Below are positions 54,111 through 61,918 of a DNA stretch of 64,000 nucleotides, one piece after another (the stretch's first letter is position 1; each line of letters opens with the position of its first letter). Made by a program: the position numbers and the translations under genes. The notes under the pieces were generated by a model. That model was not told where the DNA came from. It worked only from the letters and a program-made list of their open reading frames with translations, and did not search any database. The stretch spans positions 148,086 to 212,085 of the forward strand of contig NMRB01000603.1 in NCBI GenBank assembly GCA_002633025.1, read 5' to 3'. Source of the stretch: Notospermus geniculatus (lineage: Eukaryota > Nemertea > Pilidiophora > Heteronemertea > Lineidae).

Positions 54111-55222
54111 ACTTTAATAGTCGGAGGTCTAACCTCATGTTTTCTAATTGGAGGCAATTTGCAGTGTTTCCCGAAAACCTCTGAACGGCATTGTACATTA
54201 TCTTGAGCAGTTTCCGAAAAGTCCTCATCAGTGTAGGCAGAGGCAGAGTCAAATGTAGTAGGCCTACATCTAGGGCGATTTCGACTCGAGTTCTTTCGCC
54301 GAACGCTTTCGTCGCCATCAACAGTCGTCATTCTATGTAGTGGTGCTTGGCAGGACTTCCGCCGCAGACCATCCACATCGACATTGTCAGTCAACCTTGC
54401 ATGGCTACAGTTTCGCCTCACGGAAGTTTCGGGCCCGTAATACATACAACTGCCACGTGACGAATACATGTGGTCGATACCAGTTTCGATTTCGTCAGAA
54501 GACGATGAGTCGGATATTGGCATTCGCCTGTTTCCGCGTGGTGGCGACTTTTGCTGGACATCATTTTCCCCTCGAAAGAATTCCGCTCTAGCCGAGTGAC
54601 AACGGGACGTATTTACCGTTTCGATGCCTAATGTATTGGAGCCTACGTCTCTCCACCCTGGGGTAGCAATCCTTTGCCTTGTGGTGAGCCGTGGAGGTGC
54701 ATGTCGGTGTTTGCGATCCCTAAAACCCAAACTTGTTTGGGAACATGACTGACAGACGTCATTCCGTCCGTTGCATTCTCTGCTGTTTTGGTCGAAATCG
54801 CTGCCTTCCGCAACAATAACGGGATGACATCCTGAACCACAGGCGTCCCCAACACTAAGACTGGGCAGCAGTCGCGACGATCTTGTGCGGCGATTGTGTC
54901 GTATCGGATCCGACAGATCAGTGGAATCGTACGAGTCTGCAAGACTAACCAACTCTACTCCACCCTCCCAGCGATTGCTACGTCTATTTGCTCTACCGGC
55001 CGCCATGTCTAAGTCGACGTAACATCTTTGGTCAGCTCTTCTCGTGGCGTAATTAAGAAGTTCCCCTGAGATTTCTTCCTTTCCGTTTACGTTCTCGTAC
55101 GATGCTCTCATGAAACGTACAGAATTCTCGTTATTTCGGCCTGTGTGAATCTGCATACGTTGTGCGTGAGACACTCTGTACGTGGTGATGCCATCTCCGT
55201 GGTTATTCGCCAACCAAGACAT
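54077..55222 (-). CDS. hypothetical Ser/Arg-rich, probably disordered protein (381 aa)
   Basis: Open frame starting MSWLANNHGDGITTYRVSHA and ending with TAG. I do not recognise a family. The composition is rich in Ser, Arg, Asn and Asp, with short acidic/serine runs (SDSSSSDEIETGID) and Arg-rich stretches (RRKNSSRNRPRCRP), no membrane segment and no signal peptide, so it is probably intrinsically disordered. The start is well placed: AAA before ATG gives a purine at -3, and just upstream is a good acceptor (tactttacag, exon from 55245) that pairs with a strong donor AAAAG/GTAAGT near 55841, which would end a 5' non-coding exon. The next upstream frame has stops, supporting ATG 55222. The last codons run into a tRNA-like SINE fragment (53940-54110), so the native C-terminus may have been replaced. 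An ATTAAA about 200 bases downstream is a possible poly(A) signal. Confidence 0.6.
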   Translation of the reverse strand: MSWLANNHGDGITTYRVSHAQRMQIHTGRNNENSVRFMRASYENVNGKEEISGELLNYATRRADQRCYVDLDMAAGRANRRSNRWEGGVELVSLADSYDSTDLSDPIRHNRRTRSSRLLPSLSVGDACGSGCHPVIVAEGSDFDQNSRECNGRNDVCQSCSQTSLGFRDRKHRHAPPRLTTRQRIATPGWRDVGSNTLGIETVNTSRCHSARAEFFRGENDVQQKSPPRGNRRMPISDSSSSDEIETGIDHMYSSRGSCMYYGPETSVRRNCSHARLTDNVDVDGLRRKSCQAPLHRMTTVDGDESVRRKNSSRNRPRCRPTTFDSASAYTDEDFSETAQDNVQCRSEVFGKHCKLPPIRKHEVRPPTIKVTSAEGAHWTL

Positions 55223-55350
55223 TTTAGACTGACCACAAACCTGTAAAGTACCGAACGAATAGATTATTACGACATGTCGCAGATATCAATGAATTTAATG
55301 TCGAATGTATTAACGATATTTCAAAAAATCAAAATTTCACTGACACAATG

Positions 55351-55468
55351 GGCCGTATTCTAGAAGCTTCCTTAACTCTGAGGTTTACCTTTAGCTATTG
55401 TTTGCACGGCAGAATACAAAAGATGAAAGTGGACCTTAGAGTTAAGGAGGCTTCTAGAGTACGGGCCT
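55351..55468. mobile_element. GGCCGTATTCTAG MITE in a 5' UTR intron
   Basis: 118 bp with inverted ends GGCCGTATTCTAGAAGC, flanked by ATG (55348-55350, 55469-55471). It sits in a dispersed repeat whose uninterrupted copy at 53841-53860 reads CACAATGAATGGAGGCTCCC. A related element is at 7796-7915. Confidence 0.75.
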
Positions 55469-55836
55469 ATGAGTGGAGTCTCCCTTAAATTACGCCAAAG
55501 GAAGAGCACGCGTGCCACCAGTATGTTCACTCCATGCAGGTGATCAGGAAATTTGTTGGGATATCTGGAATTTTCCGAGTACAATGTAGGTGGAAATTGC
55601 GTGGGATGTTTGTCATCTCATCCACCCCATCCACCACATTTAGAACCTCCGAAAGATGGCTTCTAGGCAGTTTAAAAAAAAACAATAATGATCTTTTATC
55701 CCATTTGATTTTGCTGGAAAAAATGATTTTTGGCACAATTTGCCGACCGTCTGAAAAATGCGATGTGGTAAAATCATCACCCGTTCGAAGATTAGATGTA
55801 GAGTGTCCATGGTATAAACAAAATGAAGACTGTGAC

Positions 55837-55935
55837 TTACCTTTTGTTTGAGTCCTACCGAACTACAACGTTAGTTATACAATCTGTGTTCCTTCGGGAT
55901 TGCCAGCGATCGAAGCGGCGATACGTGGGGCCCCT
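55837..55935 (-). other. probable 5' non-coding exon of the 54077-55222 gene
   Basis: Ends at a strong splice donor on the minus strand (AACAAAAG/GTAAGTCAC, near 55841). The frame that would continue into MSWLANN is closed by a TAA about 30 bases upstream, so the exon is read as 5' UTR. The intron to the acceptor at 55246 would be about 0.6 kb and contains a 118-bp MITE. The upstream limit of the exon is not known; the start of this entry's range is approximate. Confidence 0.4.
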
Positions 55936-56232
55936 AGCAGCACCGCGTGTCTACCTTTCCTCGCGATGACACACACCTATAAACCCCACACTAACTCCGA
56001 TGAAGTGCCAAGAAGCCCTCCGCCAATGGGCATCCTCTGCAATGATGACGCAACAGAACCCTGACTTAATTCTCTCCGAGGAAAAATTCCTTTTTTGTCG
56101 AGCAGAGAATCTTCGAGAGCGGCACCGCCGCCCATTCCAGATGGCTCTTCCGAGAACTAGAATTTTGTTTCCGCCAAATATTTTTAGAGCGCTTTGATTA
56201 ATTGCCCTGAACTTTTAGGTGAGTGGTGATCT

Positions 56233-56270
56233 GGGGGTGGTGGTGGGCGTGGGGGTGGGGGTGGGGTGGG
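56233..56270 (+). repeat. G-rich tract (possible G-quadruplex)
   Basis: GGGGGTGGTGGTGGGCGTGG and then three more runs of 4-5 G. It satisfies the usual four-run rule for quadruplex formation. Confidence 0.6.
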
Positions 56271-56377
56271 CGTCCTTTCGTTGACTGTATCATATTGCTA
56301 CGGCTACGCTCTTCCATGATGNAATTGCGAGGGCTTTGAGCGATCGCCCTGAATTTTTTTTCAGAGCAACCGACCAC

Positions 56378-56467
56378 CAATAGGAGCTGTCAGCGAGCTG
56401 ACCAATAGGTGTCACTACGGCCCAATTCAATGCATATACCGGACCTAGTCATTATTGATCGAGCAGC
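56378..56467. repeat. dispersed repeat, uninterrupted copy
   Basis: Same sequence as 7286-7356 plus 7579-7600 without the insert. Serves as an empty site. Confidence 0.75.
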
Positions 56468-56587
56468 CCGTTGTATCACAAATTGAACTGTTACGTAACA
56501 TCCATGATGAAGGGCTCGCCAATTTCGCTTTGTCATTCTTCTACTTCAACTAGCTATGCTGGCATTGCCTTCTCATCGGCCGATGAA

Positions 56588-56730
56588 GCCGGCCATACAC
56601 GATCAATAATATTGCACAATATGGGGCGCAAAATAGGGACATGTGCTTCTGCCATGAAGAAAGATTGGCATTAACATCACCCATTTAGATCATCATATTG
56701 TGCAATAATATTGAACGTGTATGGGCGGCT
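56588..56730. mobile_element. 143-bp inverted-end element
   Basis: Ends AGCCGGCCATACACGATCAA and ACGTGTATGGGCGGCT, with ATATTGCACAATAT / ATATTGTGCAATAATATT inside. Confidence 0.75.
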
Positions 56731-57036
56731 TTGTCAGGCGAGGTGAAGACGGAAGTTTGGTAACATGGAAGAACGCCCCTTCGTAACTGGTGTTATGTGT
56801 ATCAGTTGACCACAGCGTTTTTGCCTTGCACAAGGACGAAACACATTTGTAAGACGGACTTCGAAGAAGCCTGTTGGCTGTACGTGTAGTGGAGAATTTT
56901 GAGGAACCATTCGGATGCCAAGAGTGCTGTGCACGCCGTCGGTATTTGTGAAGGAGTCTTGGTTTTGCTGTTAAAGGTCAGTGATCATAAAGTCCGACGC
57001 AACCTGGATGTTGACCGGTGGAATGCGGATTGTGGT

Positions 57037-57151
57037 TGAGTGACATATTCATAAACATACTTAAGTCAAAGTGCGATTCTTACCTTTTGTGTAGAACAAA
57101 GGATACATGTAAGTGTCACACTTAGACTTAAGTGGTTTTATGAATATGGAC
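57037..57151. mobile_element. fold-back MITE, ATTCATAAA type, copy 1
   Basis: GTGACATATTCATAAACATA and TTTTATGAATATGGACCC ends, ACTTAAGTC arms. Confidence 0.75.
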
Positions 57152-57162
57152 CCAGCGGCCGT

Positions 57163-57396
57163 ATGCACAAAACATCTTAAGTGTAAAATTTCCCTTAAAC
57201 TATTGTTTCAAACAAAAGATAAAGAAGTTTTACACTTAAGGGGCCGTATTCAAAAAGGGTGTTTAAGACTTAGACGCGTGTAACTTCGTCAAATGCATGG
57301 TGGAAGTGTGTGCATTTAGTGAAGTTACACGCGTCTAAGTCTTAATCGCGTGATGATCACCCTTTTTGAATACGGCCCAAGATGTTTTATGCATAC
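57163..57396. mobile_element. GGGCCGTATGC MITE split by a second MITE
   Basis: Left part 57168-57240 and right part 57379-57396 form one family member. It is interrupted by the element at 57241-57378. Confidence 0.8.
57241..57378. mobile_element. GGGCCGTATTC MITE nested in another MITE
   Basis: 138 bp with ends GGGCCGTATTCAAAAAGGGT, flanked by AAG on both sides (57238-57240, 57379-57381). Its arms share ACTTAGACGCGTGTAACTTC. A second copy lies at 58740-58868. Confidence 0.88.
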
Positions 57397-57404
57397 GGCC
57401 CTAG

Positions 57405-57502
57405 TCGCCACATTCATAAAACTACTTCAGTCTAAGTGTGGCACTTATGCTTTGTTCAATACAAAAGATACATGTAAGTGTCACATTTTATGAATATGGA
57501 TC
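57405..57502. mobile_element. fold-back MITE, ATTCATAAA type, copy 2
   Basis: CACATTCATAAAACTACTTC and ATTTTATGAATATGGATCC. The right arm is shortened compared with 57037-57151. Confidence 0.65.
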
Positions 57503-58211
57503 CAGATGACTGGGGTTTATATATTGGCCTATACACTGTTCTCTCACAGTTTATAATAAAGTGAGCACATGGTCCATGGACCATTTCATTCATTATACAT
57601 GTATAACGATCACACGTGAATAAAATTTTGGGTCGAAATTGAATGTTCCATTTCCTTACTTTCGCATTCCTTTGATCCACCTCTAAGTTGTGTCGGACTT
57701 TACATGTATTTTTTAAATATTTAGTAAAACCTCCCAAGGGAGGTCCTCCTCGTGTTCTTTGGCTTCATGGATTTTACTCTCGCAGGCCTATGTTCGATAC
57801 TGATAGACGACCCCTATCGAGTGTCAGTCATTTGGGGCTTGAGTGTTCAGAAAATAGAAAAGGGGAGATCATATTAAACTGAACATTTATTACATTTGCT
57901 CGATTTACATGTAATCCGCTAAAATACGACATTTGTGATTTTTGTAAATTGTGAATTTCGTGGGCCATGAAATTATTCTTGTGTCATTTTTTGACTGCCA
58001 CGACGAATATTCTTGTGTCATTTTTTGACTGCCACGACGAATTTCCTAAGTTGCAACAGGTGTAACGGTAATGTTGTTCTCCATAGACAGATGATTCCCA
58101 TAGAAACGACAGCTTGAGAGACCATGAACGTCACACTTGTTTCACAAATGAACCCCACGCAATGAGATGATCTATATAATAATGCTGGAAGTCGGCTCAA
58201 TAAAGTCACAC

Positions 58212-58451
58212 TTAGAAGCTTTGTTTTGTCTCGAAATTCGGCATGATGATAGAGGATACCATATCCTGATGCAACGGGTGGTTGATTTTGCGAAGAGAAC
58301 TTTGTTGTGGTCGCAACTTCACTTTCTTTAGCCGTGTTGTTCGATTGCTTTCTAAATTCTCCCTACTGCGCCCATTGGGTGCACCTATTCCACCAGGGCC
58401 GGGCATTCCATCCTCGGTTGAATCACAATCGCCGGTCGCCACGGGTACTTG
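58212..58451 (-). CDS. possible last exon f of the minus-strand gene
   Basis: 240 bases after the acceptor ttatttactag, phase 0, ending in TAA. Encodes a Gly/Pro and acidic start (TGDCDSTEDGMPGPGGIGAP) followed by a basic stretch (TTRLKKVKLRPQQSSLRKIN). No nearby AATAAA is seen on this strand. Confidence 0.35.
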   Translation of the reverse strand, partial: QVPVATGDCDSTEDGMPGPGGIGAPNGRSRENLESNRTTRLKKVKLRPQQSSLRKINHPLHQDMVSSIIMPNFETKQSF

Positions 58452-61400
58452 CTAGTAAATAAATAATTCCATAAAAAGGAGAGAAGTTTCTGTTACTTTG
58501 GAAACACAGAAAATGTCACACTTGTTTGTTTACAATCATGTACCCAGGCAATGAGATAATACACAGATACATTTCCATAGAAATGACCTTTCTGTTTGGA
58601 AACACAAATAATATTTACTCGTTCGTTCGCAATTTAGGCCTATCCCACGCAATGAGGTAATAACTTTACTGAGAAACAGATTTACACTGCGGCACTTTAA
58701 GCCACCTGTCACTCCTACGAAAAATCAAGGCCCGTATTCAAAAAGGGTGTTTAGGGACTTACACGCGTGTAACTTTGTCAAATGTATGGTGGAAGTGTGT
58801 GCATTTAGTGAAGATACACGCGTCTAAGTCTTAAACGCGCGATGATCGCCCTTTTTGAATACGGCCCCAAGTGTTTACTTTAGCATCGAGTGACATAAAG
58901 AGAGAGCTTTCGCTATCCCGTTCCGAGATCCGATCCGCCGAGAACGATCTCGATCTCGTACCCGTTCACTGAACATCCGGCGGCAATTGGTTTCCCTCCT
59001 TTGTGTTTTTTGGGCTGGAAAATGAGTTCTGTCAGCACATCCACAAGTCTCACGGAGAATCTGGTCGAACACCGTTGGCCTTTAAAGCTGTGTATTAGTC
59101 CAGACGCAGAACGAAAAGCGTGACATTTCGAATAACAGCAATTTTTTTGAGTTTCCTTACATCCCAAAATGTGTAGATTCAGAAACCACCGGGCGCCACC
59201 TCCGAAACACTGAGCATACCGGGTTACCGGGTTTTGCGTCTGGACTATATCCATGGTCTCTTCCTTTATGACCTGTTTTCCTGTTCCGTGTTCGCTACGG
59301 CAGAGACCTTTATGTTTCAGTTGCCATTCCCATAGGGCTGGTTGGACTCCCTCTTGAGCTGCAGGGACCATGTTGTCCAACGAGTCGAAATACGGGCTGG
59401 GAACCCGTTCGGGAACGTGTGGTGGCAAAAACGCGCTCATGTGACCATCTCCGCTGAGATTTCTTTCAGGTGCGATTACCAAGAGGTTAAGGCGGATAGG
59501 ACACGCCGCCGTGGTCGCTGAGCCCATTAGTGGCAATCTCGTACCCAGAGATTAGTTACGCTCGGCCGAGGTTGATGGTCGCTACACTAATCTCTGGAGA
59601 CAGCTACATGTAAGCCCTAGCGGTGGCTTCGGGAACCAAAATGCATGGCAAATGCGTTACACACAGCGCATCCCGCTTCACTCCAAGTTTATACAGTGCG
59701 CCAAGTACTGCTGTGGATTTTCCTCAATAAATACAGCAGATCCCTCGAAAAAACCTTTCTAAAGACATTTTTGTGTGTACATTTTATACTCAAGTCATCT
59801 CAAGTCATTTCAGTGCATTTGTGGTTAAAATTCGGTCTAAAATTGCACTATACCAAAAATCACACCTAAGGCGTGAAATGGCTAGCCGTCTCCAGAGATT
59901 AGTGGAGCGACCTACAACCTCGGCCCGAGCGTAACGAATCTCTGGGTACGAGATTGGCCTAGTGGCTGCAATCTCGTACCGGTGTTTTGACTGCCGACGT
60001 AGAGGGAGCCATCTAGCGGCACCAATACGAACGACAAAAAAATCCATTACAAAATGTGCGTAGTAGGCTACATCGTTCGGGTCCATTCGCCGACAACGTT
60101 TTTAGTCGCTGGGGTTGGCGAGTGGTGCGCACGGTGATGGTGGCGCCGGCTGTCGAGAAAAGGTGGAAATACAGGGCTCCCTTGATATTTTAGGCGTTGC
60201 TCTGACCTTCGGCACAAATTGACAAAAGTCACGAATGGAATAGTGTAGATTTTCCAAGGCTGACGTCACGATGACGTCATACCAGTGTAGTTTTTGACCG
60301 TCCTAGTTTCATTCGCAGCCAATTGGTCGGCGCGGAACACGTGACCGTGAACTCTCTCGAAAATGGTCCTTGTACGTGACCTTTGCCCTGCAAAGAAGAA
60401 TTGAGATGATATGACTTACCGGTAATTTAGATTTAGCACTGAGCAGTCAAATAGCGTTTGTCGCCGCCACGATCCAGGGGATTGTTTCATGAAGTGACTT
60501 AGCTAATGGTACATGTACCTTTAACCAAATGGAAAATGCTGTGAAGTTAATGGTACCAGGTCCCGGATCTTCACAGAACTAATTTTGCTTTACCTTTCTA
60601 TCGAAGTTACTGTTTCTATGTGGAGATAGAGTCCAGTTGACTGACTTGGTCGGAGATGGTGTCCGATGGGGAGTCGGCATGGGACCAAATGTCTCGAAAT
60701 CGTCATCGTCATCCACTGTCGGTGGTAACCGTGCAAACCTGTAATGGATCGTTTGGATATGTATAGCAGCGAACACGCGTTATGATACCAAAGACCGTAT
60801 AGCTTGCAGAGGCGTAAAAGGCGTAAAATTCAGGCCGTCTACACTTTGAAAAATTGTAGGCCTATCAAACTATGATCGGTCCGGACCGAGTATGTGCACG
60901 GTGGTAGTGTAAATGGGGCTAGAGTTGGTCATAGAGGGCTCGCTCGTGCGAGAAAGCTCCAAGCGGAGCATCTCTTTTAGAAATGAAATGTTCCAATAAA
61001 CACCAACCTTTGGTACCATTCCTGCTCAACTTGTAAATTACTTGCAAAATGTGCACCGCAGGTCCGATCCTTGATGGGCGCTATCATGGCTTTCTTGAAC
61101 TTGGGCACCGCCAAGTTGGATCGTCGACATTCCTGGACGAACGTCTTTGGCGGAGTCAGCCGAACGGTGTCGATACTTAAATCTTGAGCACTGTATCCAA
61201 GAAAATATCTCAGTTACATTAAGTGACATTTTACACGTTGTCAAGTAGTGACAACCGACAAATATCGCAGGTTCGAGTCCCTGCCTGCCTCGATGCACTT
61301 TTTCACCAGTGCTGACCAACTGGTACCTCAGCGCACATGGACGCCAAATCTCAATACGCTAGTACGAGCAGCGCTAGGTTACCTGTATTTAGACGTGACC

Positions 61401-61918
61401 ACCCCTGCCGCAATGAGATTTGCCGTCAGTGTGCGCTTAGCTCTTGAAGGCCTGCTTTGATCCGATTCAGCTGACCGCACGCTCTTTCGTTTACCAGGCT
61501 GTCATGATTTCTATGCACCCACTTTGTCAGTGGAGGGCAGTATGTCGTCATCTGACGTCCGTTTGGCGTCTGGCAGCGTCTGTTATGTTTCCACTCATTT
61601 TAAACACAACTCCGCTCCGAATAGTTACTTCCGAAAATGGACTCGTTCCAATTTTCAATATGGCCACCAAACCGCCATTTTGAAGACGGTTTCCGCAAGT
61701 TTCAGGGAAAACCACTTGCCCCATGTTTCATAGACAAGACCAGATCAGGTACGCACCTTCGGGCAGTTGTCAAGGCTTGGCGGCTAAAAAGCTGCCTCGG
61801 TGTATCACCAACATTTTGTACCTTTGGCAGCCGGTAAGGGACTCGTTGGCTCGTCAGTGGTACTTCAGGAATCGCATGTTGCTGGCCAAGTTCTGGAAGC
61901 CCCTTTGGCCGCTGCCGA
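58212..61918 (-). CDS. unrecognised multi-exon gene, minus strand (partial model)
   Basis: Six candidate exons with matching splice phases: 61757-61918, 61383-61451, 61008-61190, 60594-60738, 60283-60387 and 58212-58451 (stop TAA). Together they give about 300 codons, 5'-incomplete. Best supported are 61757-61918 (acceptor ttttcttctttcag, donor AAG/GTGCGT), and 61008-61190 joined to 60594-60738, where the join creates an Arg codon and the readable junction VEQEWYQRFARLPP. The 60594-60738 exon has an acidic run (DDDDDFETFG) and a Pro/Thr/Ser-rich part (PMPTPHRTPSPTKSVNW). The product looks soluble and basic with disordered stretches. No signal peptide or membrane segment is seen, and I do not recognise the family. 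The last two exons are less certain. The 1.8-kb intron before the last exon holds a fold-back element, a dispersed repeat and a 207-codon open frame. Confidence 0.5.
58740..58868. mobile_element. GGGCCGTATTC MITE, second copy
   Basis: Same arms as 57241-57378 (CGTATTCAAAAAGGGTGTTT, GTGCATTTAGTGAAG). The flanks again read AAG or CAAG on both sides. Confidence 0.8.
58913..59524 (-). CDS. 207-codon open frame of unknown status
   Basis: Long for this gene-poor sequence, but without a recognisable domain. It begins inside the left arm of the fold-back element at 59521-59967, so its first codons are transposon-derived; the first ATG reads MGSATTAACPIRLN. The part ERVPSPYFDSLDNMVPAAQE looks most protein-like. 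It may be an exon of the surrounding minus-strand gene, but I found no splice sites in the required phase. It may equally be a chance frame. Confidence 0.25.
   Translation of the reverse strand, partial: GSATTAACPIRLNLLVIAPERNLSGDGHMSAFLPPHVPERVPSPYFDSLDNMVPAAQEGVQPALWEWQLKHKGLCRSEHGTGKQVIKEETMDIVQTQNPVTRYAQCFGGGARWFLNLHILGCKETQKNCCYSKCHAFRSASGLIHSFKGQRCSTRFSVRLVDVLTELIFQPKKHKGGKPIAAGCSVNGYEIEIVLGGSDLGTG
59521..59967. mobile_element. 447-bp element with about 85-bp inverted arms
   Basis: Left arm 59521-59605 and right arm 59883-59967 share CTCGTACCCAGAGATT, TTACGCTCGG and CACTAATCTCTGGAGAC. The middle is unique and carries no conserved ORF. It lies in an intron of the minus-strand gene. Confidence 0.85.
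59989..60166 (-). repeat. dispersed repeat (copy 2, inverted)
   Basis: Matches 436-612 along the whole length, including CGTTGTCGGCGAATGGACCC and CATTTTGTAATG. Function unknown. Confidence 0.75.
60283..60387 (-). CDS. possible exon e of the minus-strand gene
   Basis: 105 bases, phase 0 at both ends. Good acceptor (tcttctttgcag), ordinary donor (CTG/GTATGA). Encodes GKGHVQGPFSREFTVTCSAP and on to KLGRSKTTL. Confidence 0.35.
60594..60738 (-). CDS. exon d of the minus-strand gene
   Basis: 145 bases with acceptor ccattacag and donor AAAG/GTAAAG. Encodes FARLPPTVDDDDDFETFGPM, then TPHRTPSPTKSVNWTLSPHR and NSNFDRK. The phase fits exon c upstream. Confidence 0.55.
61008..61190 (-). CDS. exon c of the minus-strand gene
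   Basis: 183 bases with acceptor ttttcttggatacag and donor AAG/GTTGGT. Encodes LSIDTVRLTPPKTFVQECRR, then a basic stretch (VPKFKKAMIAPIKDRTCGAH) and VEQEWYQ. The other frame through here gives a longer unspliced ORF, but it lacks the matching splice phase. Confidence 0.5.
61383..61451 (-). CDS. exon b of the minus-strand gene
   Basis: 69 bases in phase with exons a and c. The donor is CAG/GTAACC; the acceptor after AAAGCAG is weak. Encodes PSRAKRTLTANLIAAGVVTS. The frame stays open upstream to 61498, so a longer exon starting there is possible but would not join exon a in phase. Confidence 0.35.
61757..61918 (-). CDS. exon a of the minus-strand gene
   Basis: 162 bases, phase 2 at both ends. 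Preceded by a long pyrimidine tract and CAG (the strongest acceptor seen in the window) and followed by GTGCGT. Encodes RQRPKGLPELGQQHAIPEVP and on to LFSRQALTTAR. It could belong to a separate upstream gene if exon b is wrong. Confidence 0.5.

Noticed and set aside
61262-61290. B-box-like GGTTCGAGTCCCTG
   Set aside because: No matching A box or tRNA-like fold upstream.
61038-61319. 93-codon unspliced minus frame over exon c
   Set aside because: A different frame of the same DNA fits acceptor and donor phases with its neighbours; the unspliced frame does not.
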